A DNA stretch of 64,000 nucleotides from Streptomyces sp. NBC_00554 (GTDB lineage: Bacteria > Actinomycetota > Actinomycetes > Streptomycetales > Streptomycetaceae): NCBI RefSeq assembly GCF_041431135.1, contig NZ_CP107799.1, positions 9,564,501 to 9,628,500 of the forward strand. Direction: 5' to 3'. Position numbers and translations under genes: made by a program. The notes beneath the pieces are model-generated. The model did not search any database, was not told where the DNA came from, and saw only the letters and a list, made by a program, of their open reading frames with translations. Position 1 is the stretch's first letter; every line of letters starts with the position of its first letter. This document shows, piece after piece, positions 16,609 to 25,032 of this stretch.

Positions 16609-17661
16609 TCACGAGCCCGACGTGAAGGTCTCCGTCGTCCAGTCTCCGAGGAGTCGGATCGTCCGCTCCGCCCGCTCCTCGTGGAGATAGTGGCCGGTTC
16701 CGGCCCAGTGATCCACGCGGGAGCCCGGCACGTGCAGGGTGGTGCGCTCCCAGGCCGCGGCTTCCTCGGACGTCCACACGGTCAGCGCGGGCTGCGGGCG
16801 TCGCCGCAGGTACTTCTCGCTGTGTGGGCGGATGCCGACCGCGCCGGGGTCCGCGTACATGCCAGCGTATGACTGGGCGATGACGTGGTCCGGCGTGCCG
16901 AGCATGCTGCGGACGTGGGCCGTGCGCAGCCCGGCCGGGGCATCCGGCGCGAAGGCCCCGGCCACGAAGGAGGCCGCCGCGAGGGCGCCGTTCGCCTGGT
17001 ACTCGGCCAGTCGGCCGGGAATTCCGTCGACCTCGCTGCCGTGTGCGCCGTGAGCCGGGTCGAGGGCGACGACCGACCGTACGGTCTGCGGATGGCGGAC
17101 GGCGAGCAGGTTGACCACTTGGCCGCCCATGGAGTGCCCGACGGCGACCACGGGTCCGGTGCCGAGGGTGGTGACGAGAGCGGCGAGGTCGTCGGCCATC
17201 TCCACCGGGGTGTTGCCGTCCTGCGGCACCTCGGAGCGACCGTGGCCGCGCAGGTCGGGCACGATGACGTGGAACGTTCCGGCGAGTTCCTCGGCGTGCC
17301 GCGACCATTCCCTCCCGTCGCCGCCCCAGCCGTGCACCAGGAGCAGAGCGGGGGCGTGGGCAGGGCCGAGACAGGTGCAGAAGAGCCGGATGCGGCCGAG
17401 GTCGGTCACTGGGGGGTCTTCCCGGTAGACGGCGTACGCGAAGTCGGCGTGTGCGTCAGAAGGGACGGTGGCGTCGGGTTCGAGCGGCATCGTGTCGCCG
17501 AGGGCAAGGATGTCCAGGAGCGAGTGTCCGCGCCGGCCGGGGGAGTCCTCGGGCTGCGCTGCGGTGGCCTGCGGGGCCGTTGCCCGGCCGAGGCCGGGCA
17601 CGGCGACGCCGTCCGTACCGGCGTACTTGAGTACTTCGCGACGTCCGGGTGCGTGCGACAC
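16609..17661 (-). CDS. Alpha/beta hydrolase
   Basis: The 350-residue protein has an alpha/beta-hydrolase core: LLVHGWGGDGREW (oxyanion region), VPDLRGHGRSE, the nucleophile elbow VAVGHSMGGQV and a C-terminal GTGHYLHEER with the catalytic His. The N-terminus has RREVLKYAG, which resembles a twin-arginine signal, but the following stretch is interrupted by polar and charged residues, so export is doubtful. GTG at 17661 has AAAGGA upstream, only 8 bases from the MITE-like element that separates it from the sugar importer. It may hydrolyse an ester or lactone; the substrate is unknown. Confidence 0.85.
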   Translation of the reverse strand: MSHAPGRREVLKYAGTDGVAVPGLGRATAPQATAAQPEDSPGRRGHSLLDILALGDTMPLEPDATVPSDAHADFAYAVYREDPPVTDLGRIRLFCTCLGPAHAPALLLVHGWGGDGREWSRHAEELAGTFHVIVPDLRGHGRSEVPQDGNTPVEMADDLAALVTTLGTGPVVAVGHSMGGQVVNLLAVRHPQTVRSVVALDPAHGAHGSEVDGIPGRLAEYQANGALAAASFVAGAFAPDAPAGLRTAHVRSMLGTPDHVIAQSYAGMYADPGAVGIRPHSEKYLRRRPQPALTVWTSEEAAAWERTTLHVPGSRVDHWAGTGHYLHEERAERTIRLLGDWTTETFTSGS

Positions 17662-17674
17662 GGCCGGTCCTTTA

Positions 17675-17832
17675 GACCGACCGGCAAATGGGGGGCGGCG
17701 TCGCGGGGCTGGGCACGCACATCTGCGGCGTTGTCGTCAATCACCATGGCTCCGCCATGCCTCAATCCTCCGCCTTGCAGCTGCACGCACCCAGCCCCGC
17801 TCCTTCTCCCACCCCCCATTTGCCGGTCGGTC
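17675..17832. mobile_element. 158-bp MITE-like palindromic element with TTA target duplication
   Basis: The ends are near-perfect inverted repeats (GACCGACCGGCAAATGGGG at the left, its complement at the right). A second inner pair (CGGGGCTGGG and CCCAGCCCCG) and a central CATGGC-TCC-GCCATG hairpin make the whole unit a long imperfect palindrome. TTA stands directly on both sides (17672-17674 and 17833-17835), as expected of a target-site duplication; the right copy is also the TAA stop of the permease gene. It contains no transposase. Its hairpin may end or weaken transcription between permease and hydrolase. Confidence 0.75.
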
Positions 17833-18732
17833 TTACTTGAGACTGCCCATGAGGATTCCGCTGCGCCAGTACTTCTGGAGCGCGAACATGAAGATCGCCA
17901 GCGGAATGATCGACAGCAGGGAACCGGTGAGGACGAGCGTGTTCATGTCCCGGGCGGTCTGTGCCTGCTGCACCCAGGAGAAGAGGCCCAGGGTGACGGG
18001 GAAGGTGCGCTCGCCGTTGAGCATGAACAGGGGCAGGAAGAAGTTGTTCCAGATGTTGATGAAGTCGAGCATGAAGATCGTGACGCCACCCGTGCGCATG
18101 AGGTTCAGCGCGACCGAGAAGAAGATCCGCGTCTCGCCGGCCCCGTCGATCCGGGCCGCTTCCATCAGCTCGGTGGGCACGGAGGTGTCGGCGTAGACCT
18201 TGCCGAGGTAGACGCCGAACGGGTTGATGAAGTACGGGATCAGCACGGCCCAGATCGTGTTGGTGAGCCCGATGTCGGAGAAGACGAGGTAGAGCGGGAA
18301 GGCGAGCAGAGTGCTCGGCAGCAGCGAGGCGCCGACGATGACCGCGAACAGGGCACCCCGGCCCCGGAAGCCGAATTTCGAGATGCCGTACCCGGCGGCG
18401 AGTGAGATGAAGGTGGAGCCGGCCGCGCCGACGGTGGAGTAGAGGACGGAATTGCCGATCCAGCGCCCGAACACGCCGTCGTGGTAGTTCCAGATCGCCT
18501 GGAGGTTGTCGACGAAGTGGTTGCCGGAGAACCAGAGGCCGAAGGTGGAATACAGGTCGGTCTGGTTCTTGGTGGACGACACCAGCAGGAACCACGTGGG
18601 CGCGATCGAGTACAGCAGGAAGACGATCAGCAGTCCGGTGGTCAGGGCCATCGCACCGCGAGTGGGACGTACCCCGCCACCGGAGGCACCGGCGGCCTTG
18701 TTCGGGCGGGCCGCCCGGGTGGCGCTGCTCAT
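17833..18732 (-). CDS. Sugar ABC transporter permease (MalG type)
   Basis: The 299-residue membrane protein has about six transmembrane segments and the inner-membrane-component loop EAARIDGAGETRIFFSVALNLM of carbohydrate importers (CUT1 family). ATG at 18732 overlaps the TGA of the first permease gene (ATGA). The stop TAA abuts the MITE-like element exactly. With the neighbouring permease and binding protein it forms an importer for an oligosaccharide; no ATPase gene is present, as usual for Streptomyces CUT1 systems that share the MsiK ATPase. Confidence 0.93.
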   Translation of the reverse strand: MSSATRAARPNKAAGASGGGVRPTRGAMALTTGLLIVFLLYSIAPTWFLLVSSTKNQTDLYSTFGLWFSGNHFVDNLQAIWNYHDGVFGRWIGNSVLYSTVGAAGSTFISLAAGYGISKFGFRGRGALFAVIVGASLLPSTLLAFPLYLVFSDIGLTNTIWAVLIPYFINPFGVYLGKVYADTSVPTELMEAARIDGAGETRIFFSVALNLMRTGGVTIFMLDFINIWNNFFLPLFMLNGERTFPVTLGLFSWVQQAQTARDMNTLVLTGSLLSIIPLAIFMFALQKYWRSGILMGSLK

Positions 18733-19682
18733 GACATCTTCCTGTTCGTGACGCGGTAGAAGACGAAGGCGAGGATGCCGGTGACCACGGCCAGGACCAG
18801 CGACTCGGCCGCCGCGTACTGGTAGTTGCCGGTCTTGAACGCCTTGTCGAAGATCTCCATCATCGGCGTGAAGTCGGTGCTGATGGACTCCGGCGCCACA
18901 TACCTCAGTAGCAGCGGTTCGGCGAACAACTGCAGTCGGCCGATCAGCGAGAACATGCCGGTCAGCACCAGGATGCCGGTGATGTTGGGCACCTTGACCG
19001 ACCAGGCGATCCGCCACTCGCGGGCCCCGTCGAGCCGGGCCGCCTCGTACAGCTCGCGAGGCAGCGCCTGCAGCGACGCGGAGATCAGGATCATGTTGAA
19101 GCCGATGCCCTGCCAGGTCAGCAGATTGCCCAGCGACAGATAGGTGTTGAGGCCGCCGAACAGCGAGAGATGCACCCCCGCACGGGCGGCGACATCGACG
19201 ATCGGGCTGATCGTCGGGCTGTAGAGGAACAGCCACATCAGGGTGGACACGACACTCGGGACGACGTACGGGATGAGCAGTCCGGCCCGGAAGAACCGCA
19301 CCGCCCGCGCCGCTACCCCGTCGAGGAGCAGCGCCAACAGCAGCGAGATCGCCAGCATGACGGTGATCTGCACGAGCCCGAAGAGCAGCGTGCGCATCAT
19401 GCTCGACCAGAAGGCGCCGTCGGACAGGACCGCCGAGAAGTTGGAGAAGCCGGTGTAGACGACCTTGGTCGGGCCGAAACCGAGGCCGCTGCTCTTCTTC
19501 TCGTGCAGGCTCTGGCCGAAGGCGTAGGCGATCGGCAGGACATAGGTGAACAGGAAGCCCACGAGGAAGGGCAGGGCGAAGAGTACGCCCTTGTAAGCTC
19601 CCCTCCTTCCGGTCCGGCGGCGGGAGGACCGTCGGACCGGGGAGCCGGCGGCGACTCGGGGCGGTCGCGTCAGGGTGGACAC
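18729..19682 (-). CDS. Sugar ABC transporter permease (MalF type)
   Basis: The 317-residue protein has a basic N-terminal tail followed by GVLFALPFLVGFLFTYVLPIAYAF and further membrane segments, and the conserved permease loop LYEAARLDGAREWRIAWSVKVP. GTG at 19682 is preceded by CTGGAGACA. It lies 52 bases after the binding-protein gene and overlaps the second permease by four bases. It forms the membrane channel of a CUT1-type sugar importer. Confidence 0.93.
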   Translation of the reverse strand: MSTLTRPPRVAAGSPVRRSSRRRTGRRGAYKGVLFALPFLVGFLFTYVLPIAYAFGQSLHEKKSSGLGFGPTKVVYTGFSNFSAVLSDGAFWSSMMRTLLFGLVQITVMLAISLLLALLLDGVAARAVRFFRAGLLIPYVVPSVVSTLMWLFLYSPTISPIVDVAARAGVHLSLFGGLNTYLSLGNLLTWQGIGFNMILISASLQALPRELYEAARLDGAREWRIAWSVKVPNITGILVLTGMFSLIGRLQLFAEPLLLRYVAPESISTDFTPMMEIFDKAFKTGNYQYAAAESLVLAVVTGILAFVFYRVTNRKMS

Positions 19683-19734
19683 GGATGTCTCCAGGTGAGG
19701 TACGTGCGGGTGTCGAAGTGGTGCGCGGGGCCGG

Positions 19735-21063
19735 TCAACTGCCCGCGACGGCCTTGACGCCCTTGTTCTTCAGGTCGGCGAGGACCCAGTCCTGAAGGTG
19801 CCTCAGCATCGCCTTGACGGTGAGCTGCTTCTTCATGACCTTGCCCCACTGCTTCTGCATCTCGGAGTACATGGCGGCGTAGTCCGGCCCGTACTGCCAC
19901 TGGCCGCCCACTCGCGAAGCGGCCGTGGTGATCACGTTCGCACTGTCCGACTTCCCGTTGAACATGTCGGTCGGGATGATCTTGTCGACGTACGGGGAGA
20001 CGTCGTTGACCGCGGGGAAGAGACCGGACTTGGACGCGGGGTCGGTGAGCGTGGTCAGCGACTCCTTGCTGCTGGACAGCCAGGCCGCGAATTGTGCCGC
20101 GCGGTCCGGGTACTTGCAGCCCTTCAGTACGGCCGTCACGTCGAAGTTGCTGGAGGTCTGCGGGCGCGCGGTGTCGAAGAGAGGGGCGTCCGCGAGCTGC
20201 CACTCGCCCTTGGACTTGGGGAAGTTGGTGTCGTAGATCGGCAACTGCCAGGTGGACGTGGTCATCAGGATGGTCTTGCCGAGGTCCCAGGTCTTGAAGA
20301 CGCCCGGATCGGCGTACGAGGCGTTCGAGGCGAGGTTGTTGTCGACCAACTCCTGGACGATGTCGCCCGCCTTCAGCGCCTCGGGTGAGGTGAAGTTGAT
20401 GGCCCAGTGGTCGCCGTCCACCTTGTACCACTGTGCGTTGGCCTGCCAAGACAGGTCGACCAGGGTGCTCGGGTCCTCGCCCGCCATGTTGAAGATCTTG
20501 ACGTTCTTGTCCTTCTTCTGCACCGCCTTGCCTGCCGTGATCAGGTCGTCCCAGGTCTTGGGAGCCGCGATGCCGTACTTCTCGAACAGGTCGGCACGGT
20601 AGGCAGTGAACAGCGGGGAGGAGCCGGTGGGAATGCCGTACGTGGCGCCGCCGGGGGTGACCGCGTTCCAGGCCGGTGTTGTGTAGCTCGACTTGTACTT
20701 CGCGGCGATCTTCGTGATGTCGGTGAGCAGCCCGTCGGCGGCGAAGTTCGCCAGGTTCATCCCGTCCATCTTGGACAGGCAGGGGGCGTCGCCGGAGGTC
20801 ACCGCGGCGCGGAGCTTCTGGTAGACCGTGTCGCCGGCCGCGTTCACGAACTTGATCTGGGTCTCGGGGTGTTCCTTGTTCCAGACCTTGGTCTGGGCCT
20901 CGATGCCCTCGGTCCAGCTCCAGAACTCCAGGCCCACCTTGCCCTGGGTGCTGGGCTCGGCGGCGGCGTCCGAGTCGCCGCCGCCGGAACAGGCGGCAAG
21001 GACGAGGGACAGCGAGAGGGCGGCGGCCGCGCCGGTGACGGATCTCGTGCGGAAGGTACTCAT
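19735..21063 (-). CDS. Sugar ABC transporter substrate-binding lipoprotein
   Basis: The 442-residue protein starts with a lipoprotein signal whose lipobox is VLAACSG, so it should be anchored to the outer face of the membrane. The mature part fits family 1 extracellular solute-binding proteins (LEFWSWTEG at its start, YGIPTGSSPLFTAYRADLFEKYG inside). A strong GGAGGA site precedes ATG 21063. It is the first gene of a three-gene importer operon. The divergent promoter region holds a candidate LacI site, so induction by the imported sugar through the LacI protein at 22960 is likely. Confidence 0.93.
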   Translation of the reverse strand: MSTFRTRSVTGAAAALSLSLVLAACSGGGDSDAAAEPSTQGKVGLEFWSWTEGIEAQTKVWNKEHPETQIKFVNAAGDTVYQKLRAAVTSGDAPCLSKMDGMNLANFAADGLLTDITKIAAKYKSSYTTPAWNAVTPGGATYGIPTGSSPLFTAYRADLFEKYGIAAPKTWDDLITAGKAVQKKDKNVKIFNMAGEDPSTLVDLSWQANAQWYKVDGDHWAINFTSPEALKAGDIVQELVDNNLASNASYADPGVFKTWDLGKTILMTTSTWQLPIYDTNFPKSKGEWQLADAPLFDTARPQTSSNFDVTAVLKGCKYPDRAAQFAAWLSSSKESLTTLTDPASKSGLFPAVNDVSPYVDKIIPTDMFNGKSDSANVITTAASRVGGQWQYGPDYAAMYSEMQKQWGKVMKKQLTVKAMLRHLQDWVLADLKNKGVKAVAGS

Positions 21064-21154
21064 CAGGTCCTCCGGGGAAGGACGGGACAGCGCTGCGATG
21101 GGGGGACGGCGCGGTCGGCTCAGGGGAGGGAAGGGCTGCGGCCCGACATGATTC

Positions 21155-21170
21155 GGTAACCGTTTGCTGT
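21155..21170. promoter_or_regulatory. Candidate LacI-family operator before the importer operon
   Basis: GGTAACCGTTTGCTGT matches the site before the LacI gene (GGAAAACGTTTACTGT, 22880-22895) at 13 of 16 positions. It lies about 90 bases upstream of the binding-protein start. Confidence 0.45.
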
Positions 21171-21373
21171 GGGACCGTAGGGCTCAGGGAGGGCTGACGA
21201 CAAGGGGCGGGAACGCATGTGTTTCGCCGATCCCTCCTGTCAGTCCCTCTGTATGGGCTTTGAGCTGGTTATTTGTCGAACCTGTTGATTTCGGTGAGCG
21301 ATTGTCGGGCCATGGGAAGTCAACGACAGTGCCGGAGGACCCGTTGACCTGTCGACGATCTCGTCAGTAGCTT

Positions 21374-21389
21374 GGAATACGTTTTCTTC
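21374..21389. promoter_or_regulatory. Candidate LacI-family operator before the hydroxyacid dehydrogenase
   Basis: GGAATACGTTTTCTTC shares the GGAAnACGTTTnCT pattern with the lacI upstream site and lies about 37 bases before the dehydrogenase start. Confidence 0.45.
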
Positions 21390-21426
21390 CTGATTCCACT
21401 CCTTCCCAGGCCGAAGCGGGAGCTCC

Positions 21427-22440
21427 ATGCCCATGTCACCGTTGCCACGCGCCCTGTTCGTCATGGACCCGGTGCACCTTCCCGAGCTGTTCCCGCCCCG
21501 GCTGATGGCCCGGCTCCAGGAGGTGGCACAGGTCGATCCCACGCTGGTCGTACGCGACTTCGCCGATCCGGAAGCGGTACGCGCGATGGCCGAGGCGGAG
21601 ATCCTGATCACCGGCTGGGGCTGTCCGCACGTCGGCGTGGACGCGCTGGCCGCCGCGCCCCGGTTGCGGACCGTCCTGCACGCCGCGGGCAGCGTGCGCG
21701 GCCTGCTCGGTGACGCGGTCTGGGAGCGCGGCATCGCCGTCTCCAGCGCAGTACGGGCCAACGCGCTTCCGGTCGCCGAATACACCCTCGCGGCGATCCT
21801 GTTCGCCGGGAAGGGCGCCTTCGGCCTGCGCGAACGCTTCCGGACCGAGCACGTCCACCCGGCGCCGGGCGACCACGGGCCGATCGGTAACCTCGGCCGG
21901 CGCATCGGGATCATCGGGGCGTCCAGAGTCGGCAGACGGCTCCTGGAACTGCTGCGCCCCTTCGACCTGGCGGTCACGCTGTACGACCCGTACGTGGGCG
22001 ATGCCGAGGCCGCCGGGCTGGGCGTCGTACGCCTTCCGCTCGACGAGTTGATGCGAACCAGCGACATCGTCAGCCTGCACGCCCCCGACATCCCCGAGAC
22101 CTACCGGATGCTCGACCGGGCGAAGCTCGCGCTGATCCCGGACGGCGGCGTACTCATCAACACCTCGCGGGGCGCTCTCGTCGACCCTGTGGCACTCGCC
22201 GACGAACTGGTCAGCGGCCGGATCGGTGCGGTGCTCGACGTCACCGAACCCGAGCCGCTCCCCGCCGACTCCCCGCTGTACCGGCTGCCGAACGTGTTCC
22301 TGACGCCGCACATCGCCGGGTCGCTCGGCAACGAACTGGAGCGCCTCGGCCGCACGGTGGTCGACGAGCTGGAACGCCTCGCCGCGGGCGACGAGCCCGC
22401 CCACCGGGTTGCGTGGTCGGACCTCGTCAAAAGCGCCTGA
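21427..22440 (+). CDS. D-isomer-specific 2-hydroxyacid dehydrogenase family protein
   Basis: The 337-residue protein has the two-domain layout of the family. The nucleotide-binding motif is GIIGASRVGRR, and the catalytic residues are in NTSRGALVD (Arg), DVTEPEPLP (Glu) and TPHIAGSLG (His). These enzymes interconvert 2-hydroxy and 2-oxo acids with NAD(P). GGGAGC precedes ATG 21427; a second ATG lies two codons later. It is divergent from a sugar importer and has a candidate LacI site in front, so it probably acts on a product of the imported sugar. Confidence 0.92.
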   Translation: MPMSPLPRALFVMDPVHLPELFPPRLMARLQEVAQVDPTLVVRDFADPEAVRAMAEAEILITGWGCPHVGVDALAAAPRLRTVLHAAGSVRGLLGDAVWERGIAVSSAVRANALPVAEYTLAAILFAGKGAFGLRERFRTEHVHPAPGDHGPIGNLGRRIGIIGASRVGRRLLELLRPFDLAVTLYDPYVGDAEAAGLGVVRLPLDELMRTSDIVSLHAPDIPETYRMLDRAKLALIPDGGVLINTSRGALVDPVALADELVSGRIGAVLDVTEPEPLPADSPLYRLPNVFLTPHIAGSLGNELERLGRTVVDELERLAAGDEPAHRVAWSDLVKSA

Positions 22441-22670
22441 GGCGGGTTCTCCTTCGGGCCGGGCGCTCAGACCGCGGACGGTGGGGTCTCCGCTGCCGCC
22501 GGTCGCGGGTGTTGCCGCACGCCGACGACCTGATCGTCCTCGAAGGCCGCAGCGAGATCACCCGCCTTGCTGTGCAAGCCCGGCGCGTTCCCTGGATCGA
22601 CCGCGCTGGAGCAGGCCCCGTTCAGGAAAGACGCCGGATCTTTGGGCGCACCCTGCCTTACCGTGGCGTC

Positions 22671-22870
22671 ATGAGCGATCGCTCCGAAGCGCCTGTCACA
22701 CCCGTCGAGGCTTATGAACCCCCTTACTACGTGGCTGTTTTCACTACGGTGCGAAGCCAGGAGCAGAGCGGCTACAGCGAGACCAACGCACGTATGGAAG
22801 ACCTGGTGAAGGATACTTCCGCGACGCCGACGCCCTCACCGAGTGGCGGACCAACCGGAGTCACCTCAGT
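22671..22870 (+). pseudogene. Remnant of an antibiotic-biosynthesis-monooxygenase (ABM) family protein
   Basis: From ATG 22671 the frame reads YYVAVFTTVRSQEQSGYSETNARMEDLVKD in effect, typical of the N-terminal half of small ABM-domain proteins (long run abbreviated here only in function: beta strand plus helix). At about 22,813 the sense jumps to the next frame, where GYFRDADALTEWRTNRSHLS continues the family pattern. The middle of the domain is missing and the C-terminus is lost before the LacI gene. It appears to be an internally deleted, frameshifted remnant without function. The bases from 22441 to 22670 hold nothing recognisable. Confidence 0.65.
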
Positions 22871-22879
22871 GATCGTCCC

Positions 22880-22895
22880 GGAAAACGTTTACTGT
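22880..22895. promoter_or_regulatory. Candidate LacI-family operator before lacI-type gene
   Basis: GGAAAACGTTTACTGT contains the palindromic core AAACGTTT with the central CG usual for LacI-family operators. It is about 65 bases before the GTG start and suggests autoregulation. Confidence 0.5.
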
Positions 22896-22959
22896 TGAGA
22901 TGGTGGTAGTTCTCGTTGCTCCCCGCTTCACGCGGCTTCCGATGCAGTAACGTCGAGCT

Positions 22960-24075
22960 GTGACGGATCAGGAGACCGGAGCTCGTACGACGAGTCCTCG
23001 AACCGGGAACAGCAAGCGTCTGCGCGGCAGCGCCGGGCAGGACAAGCCCAGCACGATCCGAGACGTCGCGGCACGGGCCGGTGTGTCCGTAGCAACCGTT
23101 TCCCGCACACTGGCCGGGAACTACCCGGTGTCCGAGGAGACCCGGGCCCGCGTCATGACGGCGGTCGAGTCACTTCACTACGTCGTGAACGTCCATGCCA
23201 AGGCACTGTCCGGCCGGGTCGCGGGCCCCATCGCGCTGGTCATCCAGGACATCACCGGCCCCTCGCTCGCCCATGTTGCCGCCGGGGTCGAGCAGGAGGC
23301 GGCCACCCGAGGCAGGTTGAGCCTGGTCTGTGCCACCCACGGCGACACGGATCGCGAGGACGACCTGGTGCAGCTCATGCGAGAGCAACACGCAGCGGCA
23401 GTGGTCCTCGTGGGCGGAGCGGTTCCGAGCGAGGCTTATCAGCGGCGCATGGCGCAGTACGCCACCGCCCTGGACGCCGCCGGATCCCGGCTGGTGCTGT
23501 GCGGGCGCCCGCCGCTGCCCGAGGGGCTGCCGGTCACGGTGGTGGAGTACGACAACAAGGGAGGCGCTTTCCAGGCCGCCGACCATCTGCTCACGGCGGG
23601 CCACCGGCGCATCCTCTTCCTCGGTGGCGAGCCGCTGCAGAGCAGTTCCGAGGATCGCCGGGCCGGCTACCGCCAAGCTCTGCGGGCCCATGGTGTGCCG
23701 TATGCCGGGGAACTGGACAGCTCGGGTTCGTACACCCGCGTCTCGGGTTATCGGCGGACCCGGGACGCCCTGCGCTCCGGACTGGACTTCACGGCGGTTT
23801 TCGCAGGCACCGACATGGTGGCCGTCGGAGCGCTCGCTGCCCTCCGCGAGGCCGGTCTGGACGTCCCCGGCGACGTGTCGGTCGTGGGCTTCGACGACGT
23901 GCCCTTCGCCGCCGACCTGACGCCGTCGCTCACCACGGTCCGGGTGCCGTACGAAGAACTGGGCCGTACCGCCGTACGTCTGGCGCTGGGACGCGAGGAG
24001 CGTCTCGCCGGGGACGACCACGTGGTGCTGAGCACGCAGTTGGTCATCCGTCAGTCGGTGGGCCGGGTGCCGTGA
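22960..24075 (+). CDS. LacI-family transcriptional regulator
   Basis: The 371-residue protein has an extra N-terminal tail of about 28 residues, then the helix-turn-helix and hinge TIRDVAARAGVSVATVSRTL, and a periplasmic-binding-protein-like sensor ending in VVGFDDVPFAADLTPSLTTV. GTG at 22960 is the likely start. Similar operator-like sequences before this gene, before the 2-hydroxyacid dehydrogenase and before the sugar importer make it the probable local repressor of these three units. Confidence 0.93.
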   Translation: MTDQETGARTTSPRTGNSKRLRGSAGQDKPSTIRDVAARAGVSVATVSRTLAGNYPVSEETRARVMTAVESLHYVVNVHAKALSGRVAGPIALVIQDITGPSLAHVAAGVEQEAATRGRLSLVCATHGDTDREDDLVQLMREQHAAAVVLVGGAVPSEAYQRRMAQYATALDAAGSRLVLCGRPPLPEGLPVTVVEYDNKGGAFQAADHLLTAGHRRILFLGGEPLQSSSEDRRAGYRQALRAHGVPYAGELDSSGSYTRVSGYRRTRDALRSGLDFTAVFAGTDMVAVGALAALREAGLDVPGDVSVVGFDDVPFAADLTPSLTTVRVPYEELGRTAVRLALGREERLAGDDHVVLSTQLVIRQSVGRVP

Positions 24076-24334
24076 GCGCGGTGCGCCGAGCGGTCGGGCG
24101 TCGGGCGTCGGCTCGACGGGCCGGCCGGGAGGCGACGGACTCCACCAGCAGGACCGGCACGGCCGTCGTCCCCCGGCCGGATCAGGCAGCGGTGGATGTC
24201 ACCACGACCTGGGCTCCTGGCCGTGGCGGGAGGTCTCGTCGCGGTGCGTCGCAGCCAGGCAGGATCACCCTGGCCGAGCCGGCTGCCCCCAGCCCCTAGG
24301 GCGGCAGGCCGAGCCGACACGTGGTTCGGCAGGG

Positions 24335-24841
24335 TCAGCGGGTGACCATGAGCTGTCGTACGGCGTAGTTGGTGCCGTAGGTGTCCATGGGAACCTCGTC
24401 GGCCGGGACGGCAAGGTTCAGGTCGGGGAAGCGCTGGAAGACGCGGGGGAGGATGGCCTTGAGCTCGGCGCGGGCCACGTTCTGTACGAGACGCTGGTGG
24501 ATGCCGAAGGCGAGGCGGCGGGTCATCCTGCGGTCGAAGTCGGGGAGGTCGGGGTCGGTGAAGACGCGGGGATCCCGGTTCGCCGCTGGCATGGCGACCA
24601 CGACCAACTCGCCCTTGCCGATGAGCTGTCCGCCCATCTCCACGTCCTCCTTGGCGACCCGGCCGAGGCCGAACTGCACGATGGTGAGATAGCGCAGCAG
24701 TTCCTCCACCACCGGGCCGACCTTCTCGGGATGGTCGACGAGGTTCTGGCGCTGACGTGGGTGGGTCAGCATGGTGAGGGTGGACAGGCCGATCATGCTC
24801 GCTGTGGTGTCGTGGCTGGCGAAGAGCAACAGGACGCCCAC
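24335..24841 (-). pseudogene. Truncated cytochrome P450 remnant lacking the heme cysteine
   Basis: Only the C-terminal 168 residues of a P450 of about 400 remain. The I-helix appears as FASHDTT and the K-helix as EELLRYL. The heme-binding loop reads LAFGIHQRLVQNVARAEL where an active enzyme has a pattern like FGxGxHxCxGxxLAR: two residues are missing and the cysteine is Arg. There is no plausible start codon context. It cannot be a working P450. The 258 bases between the LacI gene and this remnant, and the 191 bases after it, show no gene. Confidence 0.85.
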
Positions 24842-25032
24842 GCTACTACTGGACCTTCAGCCGTCTTTGCACCGTACTGGACGTGCAACTCACCCAGATG
24901 TGCGCGCAGTTGCAAGGAGCGGACGGCTGGACGGGCTGAACCCCAGCGGCTCCGACCTCCGGAGCTCACCCGTGTGAGGGTTGTGAGCGAGGGGTCCGTG
25001 AGCCTTGAGCGCAGTCTCGCCCGGGGCGTGAG

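Larger units (their letters stand above)
21064..21426. promoter_or_regulatory. Divergent promoter region of sugar importer and hydroxyacid dehydrogenase
   Basis: This 363-base gap separates two divergent genes and contains no convincing ORF. It holds two sites that resemble the one before the nearby lacI gene: GGTAACCGTTTGCTGT at 21155-21170 and GGAATACGTTTTCTTC at 21374-21389. Confidence 0.55.

Noticed and set aside
17675..17832. A simple rho-independent terminator of the sugar importer operon.
   Set aside because: The length, nested terminal repeats and flanking TTA duplication fit a mobile element better, although it may also terminate transcription.
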